A stretch of 64,000 nt of DNA from Drechmeria coniospora (lineage: Eukaryota > Ascomycota > Sordariomycetes > Hypocreales > Ophiocordycipitaceae). The stretch covers positions 9,583,222 through 9,647,221 of the forward strand of contig NC_054390.1 of NCBI RefSeq assembly GCF_001625195.1, read 5' to 3'. The notes beneath the pieces were generated by a model that was given only the letters and a program-made list of their open reading frames with translations, was not told the DNA's origin and did not search any database. Both the position numbers and the translations under genes were made by a program. Shown here piece after piece: positions 21,562-32,917 of the stretch. How positions within the stretch are numbered: position 1 is the stretch's first letter; every line of letters starts with the position of its first letter.

Positions 21562-23732
21562 ATGGCTGCCGACGGTGTTGCCGAGCATTATCAGGTCCTC
21601 GAGGAGCTTGGCCGTACGTCTCCTCGACTCCCGACGATATCGTCACAATCCTGGCCATGATGCTAACGCTGCGCAGGCGGAAGTTTCGGCGTCGTTTTCA
21701 AGGGCATAGAAAAGGCCACGGGCGAAACGGTTGCCATCAAGCACGTACGTCCTGTTGCTCCTCCGTCTCCTCCTCCGTCTCCTCCTCCGTCTTCTCTCGT
21801 CGCCCGCCAGCGTCGTGAATTTTTTTTCCTTCCAACATCTGACATGGACCCGCCCCGCAGATCGATCTCGAATCGAGCGAAGATGATATCGAAGAGATCC
21901 AGGCCGAGATCGCCGTCTTGAGCACCTGCGCGAGCCCCTTCGTCACGCAGTACAAGGCATCCTTCCTCCGAGGGCACAAGCTATGGATCGTCATGGAGTA
22001 CCTCGGCGGAGGCTCCTGTCTGGACCTGGTACGCCATCCGCACATTCCCTCCTCTCCCCCTCGGCCCCGACCATCGTCCGTCCGTCCGTTCTGACCCGGC
22101 GCCCAGTTGAAACCGGCCAACTTTGGCGAGTCCCAGATTGCCATCGTCTGCCGCGAGCTGCTGCTCGGCATCCGCTACCTGCACGGCGAGGGCAAGATTC
22201 ACCGCGACATCAAGGCCGCCAACGTCCTGCTCTCCGAGACGGGCCGCGTCAAGCTCGCCGACTTTGGCGTCGCCGCCCAGCTGACCAACATCAAGTCGCA
22301 GCGGAACACGTTTGTCGGCACGCCTTTCTGGATGGCCCCCGAGGTCATCCAGCAGGACGGCTACAGCTTCAAGGCCGACATCTGGTCGCTCGGCATCACC
22401 GCCATGGAGATGGCCAACGGCGAACCCCCGCTCTGCCACATACACCCCATGAAGGTGCTCTTCCACATCCCCAAAAACTCTCCCCCGAGGCTCGAGGGCA
22501 ACTTCAGCCGAGACTTCAAGGACTTTGTCGCCCAGTGTCTCACCAAGGACCCCGAGCGCCGTCCCTCCGCCGGCGATCTGCTCAAGCACCGCTTCATCCG
22601 CTCCGCCGGCAAGATCGAAGCCCTGCAGGAGCTCATCGCCCGCCGCCGGATGTGGGACGCGAGCCAGGACCGCCACCGGCACACCATCTACTACCAGGAG
22701 ACTCTCCAAACCATCACGCCCCGAGACCAGGAGGAAGGCTGGGTCTTCGACACGGTCAAGTCGGTCGTGCCCGCCGCCAAGTCGGTCGCGCCTCCGAGGA
22801 AGCCGAGCGTGAAGCACCGGAAACCGTCGCCGATGGTCGCCGCCGAGGACGGCCTGCGCAAGCTCGACCTCAGCGAGGGTCCCCTCGGCCTCTCGTCGCC
22901 GGCCACGGGCACGGTGCGAAAGTCGACGGTCCGTCGGACCTCGTCCGTCGCGCGAACCTCGTCCATCCTCTCCAACGGTTCCCCGCGCTCGTCGGCGAGC
23001 ACTAAGAAGCCTCTCCAGCCGGACATGTCGTTTGGAAACTCGGGTTCGACCATGCGACTGTTCCGCAGGGTGCCGTCGGACAGCTCGACGTCTGGTCAGC
23101 CTGGCGGGCCCAGGCCGTCGGGCGACGACGTCTTCTGCGACGAGAACATTCCGCCTCCCATGGCCTCGCCCGTCGAGCCGTACGGGAAGGAGGCCGTCCT
23201 CGGCCGCCGACTGTACACCAAGGCGATAGAGCCCATCATGGCCGAGCTGCATGCCCAGACCTCGTCGATGCACAAGCGAGAGGCCTTGGGCAAGCTGTCC
23301 GACGCCTTCGCCGCCCTTGACGCCGTCGACCCGGAAGGAGCCTACCACCTAATGAGCAATCTCGTCGTCGGCATGTCGCAGGACAACAAGCTCAACGCCG
23401 CCCTGCTGCGGCAACCCCTCCAGAAGGTGCAGGACGACGGCACGCCGCAGGGCACCGTCATCGTCAAGGGCTCCACCCCCTCTGCCGCCAACCAGGCGAA
23501 GCTCGTCCTGAGCTCCAACAACCCTCACCTCAAGAGCCACCGTCGACGACAGGTCGACTCCCCGGCAACGAAGCTCGGCGAGAAGGAGTACGACAAGGAC
23601 AGGCAGACTCCCCTGGAGGAAAAGTACCCCGGCCGCGAGCCGCGCGCGGGCATGGAGCACTGCAGGCAGCTGTCCGACGTCCTCTACCAGCGCTGGTCGG
23701 ACAACCTCCGAATACGATGGCCCGCCGTCTAA
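21562..23732 (+). CDS. STE20-family germinal-center kinase, Sid1/SepL-like
   Basis: This Ser/Thr kinase is probably of the septation initiation network. The four exons are 21562-21613, 21677-21744, 21861-22028 and 22107-23732; introns begin GTACGT, GTACGT and GTACGC. The protein is about 637 aa. The kinase domain fills residues about 10-260: glycine loop GRGSFG (17-22), VAIK lysine K39, HRDIKAAN (128-135), DFG (148-150) and the STE20/GCK signature GTPFWMAPE (167-175). All catalytic residues are intact. The C-terminal part is basic and serine-rich, ending in a helical region near 470-540 ([15 protein letters not shown]...) of the type seen in Sid1/SepL-like kinases. Similar proteins are often labelled severin kinase. 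The Sid1 versus MST-1 choice is inference, weakly supported by divergence from CYK3. Confidence 0.9.
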
Positions 23733-24277
23733 CGGGCATGGGCTGTCGCGAGCCACGGACGCGAGGCCCGCGGGGCACCGAGCGTTGAGGTTTGGCATCG
23801 CCTTTGCGATGCCTAGATTTTCCGTTTTGCTCTTTTTCTGCGAGGAATACCATGGATGGACCGTTCGATCTTGTTTTCAGAGCGAGCATGGTCTTCCAGG
23901 CCGACATGGGAGGCAAAGCGTGGCAACATTTTCGGACTTGCGCATTTGCTATTCAGCCGCGTCGGCTTGGAGGTTGCGAGATGGTGCAACGTCATGCTTG
24001 CAATCTCGACGGCAGATGTATCGCGTTTCGGCTCCTTGCCCACATCAACACACGGCGTTTGGGAAGGCATGTTTTTGTCACCATGTAGATCAATGTAGGT
24101 AGTGCACCATCCAAGTGCGAAATACAGGGAATTTCGTCGGACCACGTCGGGCCGTGTTCGTCGTGGCGGTGGAAACGCTGTCGCGTGTATTCAATCAAGG
24201 ATATCATGTCCAGTCGATATAGATCCGCTTCTCGAGGGGCTTCGGAGTCTCCCAACTCGCGCCGCCCGTGCTTGCTC
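23733..24277. other. Convergent spacer between the kinase and RAI1
   Basis: The two genes are tail to tail here. The sequence presumably contains both 3' UTRs. Small ORFs are present on both strands without family features. Confidence 0.6.
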
Positions 24278-25911
24278 TCAGGCGTCCTCCTCGTCCGGCC
24301 CGAGGGCGAGTTTGATTCTCCAATTCTTAAACTCGTCCGTCAGGATGCGTCCATGGCCGGTCTGCTCTGCCCTGTACACCTCGATGACGGGCGAATGCGG
24401 GCGCCTGCTGATCCGCCAGACGCCCTCGTCGTTGATGTTCCTGCGGAGCCCTGGTTCAAGAAATGAATCACCGCTCTCTCTCAAGCATCGTCAGAGATGA
24501 AGTGCACTCACAGTCTAGGAAGTTGGCGGCGAAATTGACGCACAGATCGGCGTTCCATTGCGGGTTGGGGTGCGACATGACCATTTCCGGGATGCGGTGC
24601 GTTTCCATCTCGTTGACGTCGACGAGAATGCCGTCGCGGGTGCGGAAACCGACGATGATTTTGGGGACGCCGAGCAGAAAGGACTGGATCCAGTATTTCA
24701 TGAGCTTGCGACCAAAGACGTCATGATCGTGGGCGTTGCGGATCTCGGCCGAGGTCTTGAGCTCGACCCAGTTGATGGGATCGCCGGTCCGTGCCGGCTT
24801 GCTGTCCCAGACTGCACCTGTGAGCACGGGGAGTAGAGGCGTCGTGGGCACGGGCGTGTCGGCGATGCGGTCGCGGGAGGGGGCGGGAGGGGACGCGCGG
24901 TAGCGGCGACTTACTTGCGTCGACTTCGCCGCCGAGGCAGAGGACCGTGTTGCCGATGCCTGTGCGGACGACGGAGCAGTACTGCTCCTTGTTGTTGACG
25001 ACATGGTTCTCCCGGTTCTCGATGTAGTCCCTCGACGTCTCGTCCCACGTCGCCGGCAGGGTAGACAGAGTCTCAAACTTGTATCCTGCGTCGCGGGTGA
25101 CACGTCAGCGTTTCCTCGAAGAAGGGGAGGTGGCAGCAGAGAGTACCCCAGAACTGCATGACTTCGGGTGCATGTCCACCCCGTCTCCCCCCTCGTTGGC
25201 CCTCTTGCCTTTGGCCGGCCATCTTGTGCTCGTGGTTTTCCTCGACGAAGCTATCGTCCATCAGCGCAGCTGCCGGCGGGGCAGGGGAACAGTCCCTTAC
25301 AGGCAGTCCTGTCTCCAACCGTCAGTCATCACTCCGGCTCCGGATGCGGCGGTCTCGCTGGCCATACCTGATAGAGGGTCGCGTTCATCTCGAATCTGCC
25401 ACACGTTAGACGAGGTTGCAGAGAGACTGAAGCCGCCAGTACCCGTCGTATTGTTCAAACGGAGTGGCCATGATCTGAAAGGAATGAGAAAGGATCCGAT
25501 GCACGGATGGGGTGGACGGAAGCAACCTTGGACATCATGCCTCTCCAGGTGACGAGGTTGGCGTCAATCTTCTTGCCCGTTTCCTGCTCGTGGGCCATGA
25601 TGGCCTTGAGCAGGCTGTCCAGATGCTCATCCTTGGAGTCGTCGTGCTTCTGAAAGGCGCCGAAGCCCTTGGACAGGTCGGTGCCCATCCGAGGGGTGTA
25701 GTACCACTTCATGGACGAATCATCGAGGCGGAACTCATGGTTCTCGTCGTACGAGAAGCAGGCAAACTCCTGCCAGGCCAGGCGGGGTCAGAGAGCGGTA
25801 CCGGAATCAACGACGGCCTGTCCAAGCTGCTCTGCTCACCTTTGGTCTTTTCACGGGCTGACTGGCGCCCCCAAAGCGTGCGATGGGGTGGATGGGGAAG
25901 TTTGCGGTCAT
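24278..25911 (-). CDS. RAI1: Decapping nuclease Rai1/DXO family
   Basis: Rai1 removes incomplete or aberrant 5' caps and stabilises the 5'-3' exonuclease Rat1. I read eight exons: 25911-25840, 25769-25527, 25474-25443, 25395-25368, about 25312-25147, 25085-24915, 24811-24512 and 24450-24278, giving about 394 aa. Family motifs are in order: YDGFEMNATLYQ, EENHEHKMAG, MQFWGYKFETLSTLPATW, the metal-binding GEVDA and WVELKTSAEI, then KLMKYWIQSFLLGVPKIIVGFRT and the C-terminal DWLRRNINDEGVWRI. Exon 6 ends GCAA|GTAAGT. The exon 4/5 junction is unsettled: exon 4 ends in phase 0 at CAG|GTATGG, but homology predicts exon 5 to open at GAC (25258), where there is no AG. The only in-phase AG that avoids a stop is at 25313, adding about 18 residues. 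The intron at 25526 has an uncommon GTTGCT donor. Confidence 0.88.
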
Positions 25912-27534
25912 GATGCGTGCGTGGCGATGCTATCTCCAGCAGCTTGAGCACATGGCGTCGTGCTGAGGCGTAGAAAGTATGTGGGACGTGACGCGCAAAG
26001 AACACTGTGTGTGAACGGAAGAGCAGCGCTAAAATTACAGGGCATGTATTCACGGCCCCGGGGCAATACCTAGTAGGGAATCGGGTCGCTTCCAGAGGGG
26101 ATCGGTACCTGTTTAGCGCACGCATACGCCAGAGTTCCAGGTGGCCAGGCGCTGTACTTGCGCACAGCAGCACCTCTACTGTACAGTATACAGGCATAGT
26201 GAGCAAACGAAAGTCGCTGGTAAGGAATATGCACAACACATATTTTAGGTACGACTGCTTGGAGCAGGTGGGCGGGCATTCGCCTCGCGCAAGGCGTCAT
26301 GTTGCGACAGCAAACAGATTATTTCCCATTTCATGTGCCGAAAGTACGGTACAGTTGCAACGTAATTGATGATGGATTCTCCATGTGCCGTTGCCATGAA
26401 TATGCTCCTGGAAGTAGGTGCCGGGTAGCGTTTGATTTCTCCAAATGACGCCCATCAGTCCCTCTGCGTGGTACCTTTGCAGTGCAAGGCAAGGTACTAC
26501 TAGTAAGTACTGGATTGTACTTATGGCCGGCTGGTAAGTACATGGTTTCCCCCCCGCTACAGGTATCTTGTACTTGGACATGTGCCGAGTACTGCACTGT
26601 AAGTACTCCGTAAGTACTCCGTTATACTCTGTTGTATTACGGAGTACTTGCTGTAGATTCATGACCCTGCAGTGCTTGCACCGAGTAATACTCCGTACTT
26701 GTCCTCCGTACATGTTATAGTACTTGCATGCTACCAAGCACTTGCATACTATCAAGTACTTGCATGTGCAAGTTCACCGACATGCAGCAAGTACAGTACA
26801 AGTACAGTACATGCAAGTACTTCCCTACTGGCACTCCGTACTGTGCTTGCATGGCAGGGTTCGCTTTCTGCACAAAACATCGAGTGGTATCCTCCACTGT
26901 TCCTGACTTGCATCAATTTCAGTTTGCAGAGGCAAAAATTATTCTCAGCCGAGGACAAACGGAGCAAGTTTTACCTGAAAACGCATTTGTGCGCCAAGAG
27001 CGTGCGGCTGACGAAATCGGGTCCGTTCAACGTCAAGAGTGTAATGCTGCAAGCCTGTGCCGTCCAGCTTGTCACTCTCACCTCGTCTTCTCCTCACACC
27101 TTCTGGCCATCTTTGCTTCCCTTCCCTTACTCAACGTGCATCGGAGAAAGCCTGTCGCCTCCGCTTCGTTCGTCCTCTGTTTTGCCATCAAATTTCGCCC
27201 TTTGCCGTCGCTCAGTCGTTCATTTTCATCATCCGACGAGGCTGGCCGACGCAACCACGCCAACGCAGACACACGTGATTTGCCTGCTGACGAGGTGGGC
27301 ATACTAACCAATACGTAGAAACCCGCCACGAAGCAGGGTGGGGAAGCCCAGCTCATCGTCACGGTTCCCCCCCGTCCTTGGCTTGACGTACATCCACGTC
27401 AACGGCAGCCGACAAGGTACGCCCATCACCCGCACCCCCCCCCCCCCTTCCCCCTCCCCTCGTCCCACCTCCTGATGACCTGTCGTCGGCTGGATTTTGC
27501 CTCGCATCAGCTCGCCTCGGCCGGACACTGACTG
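25912..27534. other. Intergenic between divergent RAI1 and the chromodomain gene
   Basis: GTAC-rich sequence dominates 26460-26830 (repeated CAAGTACTTGCATG and TACTCCGTAC). The last part may be 5' leader of the chromodomain gene. A possible 5'-UTR intron is visible at 27407-27546 (GTACGC...CACTGACTGATGGTCGAGCAG), and it overlaps the first ATG used below. Confidence 0.55.
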
Positions 27535-30500
27535 ATGGTCGAGCAGAGCATGCCCAGGCCGCGACGCCGGTGGACACAGGTCAAGTCTCGTTCTCGAAAG
27601 CCAAAAGCCGCCCAAGACGACGGTTGGTTCTCCATCCGGGGTATCCTTGACGAGAGGCCGGTCGAGGGAGGCGTAGAGTACCTCGTCGATTGGGACGACA
27701 ACCCCAATACCGGTGATGCTTACGATCCCACCTGGGTGCGTCCGCCTGCCCGTGCTGGGAAGCAGCGTCCGTTTGCGTGCGACTGCAGGCTGACCCCGAC
27801 CCCTCGGGTTGCAGAGTCGTGAAGTCACCGACGAAGCCAGAGAGGAGTGGGAGAGAGAAAAGGCATCGACGGCAAGACGAGGCGCCCCGGAGGGTGACGG
27901 TCAGCCAGCCTTGCTCGACGGATGCTGGCAGAACGGGCCACGTCGTCTCTTGAACCAAAGTCCTACCCCGACAGCGGATGCCGGACCCCCCATCCTGTCG
28001 AGATCCCCAGGTAGCGAAGACCTCAACGATCGTCCCCGCAAGGTCGCCAGGTTGCGACGCAGCGACGCCTCCTCCGAAGAGCCCGTGCCGTCCATCGCCT
28101 CGCTCCCATCCGTCGACCCTGTCGCCACACCCGTCATCGGGAACCAAAGCCTTCCGCTCGACGTCGGAACGGATTCCTGCTTGAAGATACCCTTGGACGA
28201 CGAGGAGTCACCCATCGACGAGACCGAGTGCCTCGGCGCCGCGAGCACGCAGAGCAGCCACCTCTCGTCCCTGTCCGTGGCCGAGCAGGAGGCACAAGAC
28301 GACATTGTTACGTTTTCCTCCCAGATCAGCCGACGTACCATTCCTGATTCGCAGGAACCTTCGGGCCAGAGCTGGTCCAATTCAGGCCCATCGCCGACTT
28401 CGTCGCAACCTCTCGCCTGCAGCCAGGAAGCTCTCGTTGGCGGGAGCGACGAGAGCCAAAGCCGCCAAGTCGTAGCAGACATCCCGTCCCGACAACCTGC
28501 GGCTGATTCGGAATCTCTGCGTGTCGAGGGTCGGAATCTGACGACGGCCACCGCATCAGACTCGGATACGATACGCTCGCCAGGCCAGATCGATCAGCCA
28601 TCCGCGCCTGCGTCGTCGAACGAGCCGATATTTCAGACACAACCACCGACCGGTAGGGTCTCGAGCATCCCCGAGTCGGCATCCGAGAGCCGAGCATCGA
28701 ATCACACAAGCCCTAGCGAGATCAGAGCCACCCCTACCGATCCTTTTGCCGATAGTATTCTGCTCTCGAGAGTCGAAGCTGAGCCGCCAGACGCCCAGAT
28801 TGTACGTCGGCACGACTTTGACCCCCTCAGGGACATTTTGATGATGGAGAGCCATTCTGCCGACGCGGCCCCGTCCGAGCCGCAAATATCGGCGTCTGAT
28901 GAGCTGAGCCAGCTGCTGAACCTGGGTCCGACGCTGCCCGGACCGGACTCCCCTCCGTCTCAAGTAGAAGGGCATGGCCTTTTTGATGGTGCCGCCGCCT
29001 CGATGTCGATGGCTCCAACTGCATCCCCGCCGTCGGCCGCTGAAGCATTGCAACGCATCGTCGACGACGCTTTTGCGCCGTCCAATGTCGCTCCGCCGGA
29101 ATCGCGGATATCCATCGAGCCTCGCCATGCTGAGCAACTAACCGTCTCACCGGCAGAGCAACCAACCGTCTCACCGGCAGATATCACGCACCAGGATGGG
29201 CAGAGAAAGGGACCCCTCATCCTGCTACAGTCTCCGCTACATCATGACCTCATCTTATCCGGCTTTCCCGGAGCTTCCGCCGGCCCCGTATCGATGGCTC
29301 AACCCCATGCCGCGAGAGCGCCGAGTGAGGCTTCAGTCCGTAGTGCGTCAGGCCCTGCCGAGCTGGAGCACGTCGTCACGCTTCCCTTCCAAGCAAGCCT
29401 TCGGCCCCTCTACGACGAAACCCTTCTGGGGGACAAGCGGGCGGTGACGGAATTTGGGCGAATTTTCAACAGCAAAGTGTCCCTCGCACCGGATGAAGCC
29501 CTCGTGAAGAAGATTGATCACCTGTTCAGTCGACTTCACAACATTTGCGACTATCCCCAGCACGTCGTCGCCACGTCCTTGGAGGCGTTACCCCCTATGC
29601 AAATGGCCAAGTACTCGTGTGATGCGAACCCAAAGTTCAACTTTCTGTACGAGCTGCTGCAGAGCATAAAAAGGAACACCAAGATGTTGATTGTCGCCCG
29701 CTCAGTCGAGCTACTCCGCCTCATATACACCTTGACGGAGGCGCTCGAGGTGGACTGTGTTTGCGATGCTGTTGGCAAATCAAAGAGCAGCTTCACCAAC
29801 TCGGTCGCTTCGGTCAGGCTCATCCTGCCTGACGTCGATGTCGGCGCATTCGACGCCGATGTTGTCATTGGATTTGACCACTCATTCGCCAGCTCGCGCG
29901 CCCGTAGCATCTATAGCGACGATGATCGTACCTATAGTCCGGGCCCCAGCCTCGCGCCGGAAGGTAGGCGCGTCGGCCGCCCGCTCGTTCTCATCCTTGC
30001 GACCATACATTCCATCGAGCACATCGATCTCTCCGTGCCTGCCGACCTCGGTCGTTTAGAGCGAAAAAACGCGCTCTTGGCCGGAATCGTGCATGCTCGC
30101 AAGTTGATGAGCGACCCGGACCGCGGATACCTCGAGCCACACGAGGTTGCCCGCTGCTTTGCTGAGTATATCAATGGGGAAGTCGAAGATGTCGCGTGGA
30201 AGCCGGTTGCTGTTCCGGACGAGGTTCTCGATGTTTACGACGGTTCTCAGACGCGGCCCCATATGACGATTGCGGCCTCGCCCGACGTCGATAAAGGCCG
30301 CAAACGAAAACTGGTGAGCCATGGATATGCCGGCGTGTTTCATTCCGATGCTGACTTTCCGCAGCAGGACGACGTTCAAGACGAAGATGCTAAGAAGATC
30401 CGGCTGCTTCAGATACAGGAGTCTACGGTCGAGACGAACGAGCCTCCCTTGAGCGATGACATCCAAGAGATGCTGCAGAGGTTCATGCCACAAGAATCTG

Positions 30501-31463
30501 CGGAGAACCCGATGCAGGCCCGAACCAAGGTTCCCGTGGTCATGTTGCAAGCCTTGACGGAAAAGGCAAGTTCATCTTCCTCCGTCATGGGGCAGCGACT
30601 AACTGTCCCAGCTTGCCGAACTAGAACGCCAGCTGGCGGCCAAGGATGCCGAGGCGGAATACAAAGCGGTCATTGCCGCACAAGAGACACGCATCAAGGA
30701 ATACGAAGGAAGCACGGAAAAGATCTACAAGGCTCACCGCCAAGCTCTCGAAGACCGGTCGCATTTCGAATCGGACTGCAAAAAATTGCAGGGCATGCTC
30801 GAATCCGCCAAGGGCCATGGGCAGCGGGACAAGGAGAGAGCCGACGGGAGGATTGCCGAGCTCGAGGCTACCGTTGTCCGGTTGACGGCGGACGCGAGCG
30901 GCTCGGCCGAGGAAACACCGCTTGCCAAATCGGAGCAGCTCCTCAGGGCGGCAGAGGACAAGGTCCAGATGCTTCAGAAGCGGCTGGAGAACGCGCAGAA
31001 CGAGGCGTCGTATTCGCGAAGCATGTACCAGGAGGCGTCCACCTCGGCCACGACGACGAGAGCGGAGAACAACGAGCTCAGGCAAACGTTGGAGGATCTC
31101 GAGAAGAAATCTTCGGACAACCTCGTGCGGGTGCACCAGATCCAGGCCGAGAACGAGAGCGGCCAGCTGTTGGCGCAGATCCGCCAGATGAAGCAGTTGA
31201 TCGGGGACCGAGAGGCAGAGCTGGACCGTGTGCGCGAGGACTTGCGCCAGCTCCGAAACGGCCGGAGGGAGACTCGCCAGAGCAGCGTGCCGCGTAGCCC
31301 GCGCACGAGCATGATGAGCCCCCGATCCGGCCGTGCCTACGGCGGTTCCGCTAGCAGAGGGACGAGCCCGGCGCCGATGACGGGCCAAGATGGTCCGGGG
31401 ACGCAGTATTTGAGCGTGCAGCAACAGCAGAGCAACGGGCGGTGGAATCACCTTCGTGGGTAG
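27535..31463 (+). CDS. Chromodomain protein with HDA2/3-like domain and C-terminal coiled coil
   Basis: This is a probable subunit of a class II histone-deacetylase complex that reads methylated histone H3. Exons are 27535-27735, 27815-30565 and 30612-31463, giving about 1267 aa. A chromodomain spans about residues 27-85 (GWFSIRGILDE, VEYLVDWDD, TGDAYDPTW, then SREVTDEAREEWE); the first intron cuts it after TW. A long Ser/Pro/acidic disordered region follows. Residues about 580-880 resemble the HDA complex subunit 2/3 domain (HVVTLPFQASLRPLYDETLL, TKMLIVARSVELLRLI, VDVGAFDADVVIGFDHSF). Residues about 985-1220 are a coiled coil (LAELERQLAAKDAEAEYKA...). Intron 2 is GC-AG: AAG|GCAAGT...CTAACTGTCCCAG. 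The architecture recalls CDP-2 of Neurospora heterochromatin HCHC; that identity is inference. If the possible leader intron is used, translation would start at the ATG at 27550. Confidence 0.82.
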
Positions 31464-32068
31464 CAAGCATCCGCGTCGTTGATTTCCCGATGCCAGAGGA
31501 GGTAATACGGGTTGGCGTTTGTAGTATGGACGGAGTCGGCGGCGAGTATTTTCGACTTTTGTTCAGTTGGCTTGCGGCGTATGAGCAGCGCCAAGGTACA
31601 CGAATCATCGACCAGTAGCATACGGTTTCTGGGCGACCTGGTCTTTATGGCAGGGCCAGTTGACAGTGTTTTCTTCTTCTCCTTTTCCCCTTTCGAAATT
31701 GATCAGTGTGTAGTACCGATAACCAGGAAGTAGGAGACGGACATGACATTGGCTGGCAACGAGATGGCGCCGAGGGCGGAGTGATTCCTCTCACGGTCGC
31801 AACTACAGTGAAAAGGATTGTTGGACCTCGCGTCTCCAAGGGACAGAGAGATGGGAGATGGGCAAGAGGTGACATGACCATGAACGCAGCCAGAAGCGCG
31901 TGCGTGCATGTGATTCGGGCATGGCAACACCATCGCATTGAACAAAGTCGCATCGAACCCCTCCGGTCTATGCCCTCCTTCGCTGAACCCTGGCGGGCAA
32001 CATGTACAGTATTTCATCACAGCGGGGTTACCGTCGAGCCCCCCGGCGCGTCCCTCGCCTCGGTTGGA
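31464..32068. other. Convergent spacer between the chromodomain gene and COX6
   Basis: These 605 nt lie between two stop codons and have no convincing ORF; they are likely the 3' UTRs of both neighbours. Confidence 0.6.
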
Positions 32069-32917
32069 TTACTTCCCCTCGGGGTACAGGTCCTCCTTCA
32101 GAGGAACGCCGAGCTCTTCCCGCAGAGGCTTCAGCTCCTCGAGATATTGTTCGTACTGGCCCTTGTTCTCGACCTTGGCTTTGATACCTGCAGCGGCGTC
32201 AGCGACGGTGGTGCCTTTTGCATAAGCTTGCCCGTGCCCGGCTCCGGCATCATGACCGAGGGGGACGGGGCGCAGGGGGGGAGGAATGTACCCTCAAAAA
32301 TGCGGACGGCGGTGGCAAAGTCATTGACCCGCCTCGCGGCCTTGAGGGCTGCAGCGACGACGGTGGTGGAGGGGACAAGATCGTAGGCGAAAGCGTTGTT
32401 CAGGTTGCGCTGGGGTTGGTCAGCTCGACACAGCCGAGGCATCATGGGCGAGGGCGAGGCATACCTGGAGCTCGAAGACGTCCTGAACGCCGTCAAACTC
32501 CTTCTCGAACCTGTCACAATGCTGATTAGCAACCACAGCATCAACTGGCGGAGAATCCCCGACGGCCGTGCTTCCATGCGCACGAACGGTCGAGGGAAAG
32601 GGTGAGGAAAGGGGCGTGTCGTCTGCCCTTGACGCGAGGCACATGGCCGTCGGTTCGGAGCAATTGAGACGCAAACGCCGGGCAATTGGAGGACGATGGA
32701 GAGAGGCATCGAGGTCTCACCTGGCAGAGAACTCCTCAAAGGTCTCCTCGGCATGCTCGCCGGCGGATCGTCGGGGGACCGAGGTGCTGAAGTTTGCTGA
32801 CCGCACGGCGGCGAGGGCGGCGGGTCGGACCATCAGGGACCGCACGGGGGCGGAGGCGGCGCGGGAAAAGCTCGCCGAGCCGCGAGCGGCGATGCGGAGG
32901 AGAGAGACGGACGGCAT
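32069..32917 (-). CDS. COX6: Cytochrome c oxidase subunit 6 (Va), mitochondrial
   Basis: This is a nuclear-encoded subunit of respiratory complex IV on the matrix side of the inner membrane. The four exons are 32917-32721, 32510-32465, 32409-32292 and 32187-32069; introns are 210, 55, 82 and 104 nt with GT...AG ends. The product is about 159 aa, including a mitochondrial presequence rich in Arg/Ser/Ala (about residues 1-45, MPSVSLLRIAARGSASFSRA...). The mature part has HAEETFEEFSARFEKEFDGVQDVFELQ, then RNLNNAFAYDLVPSTTVVAAALKAARRVNDFATAVRIFEGIKAKV, and ends PLREELGVPLKEDLYPEGK, which is diagnostic of the family. All three splice joins fall inside conserved sequence, so the model is secure. 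It is divergent from the ELO elongase across a 2.7-kb repeat-bearing spacer. Confidence 0.93.

Noticed and set aside
21981..23348. 455-aa open frame on the - strand
   Set aside because: It is exactly antisense to the kinase exon and shows only GC-bias composition.
27236..27406. Possible upstream coding exon of the chromodomain gene
   Set aside because: The donor at 27407 and acceptor at 27546 look real, but the required reading phase of the upstream segment contains a stop, so at most it is a 5'-UTR exon.
30621..31466. 281-aa open frame on the - strand
   Set aside because: It is antisense to the coiled-coil exon of the chromodomain gene and leucine-rich only by complement.
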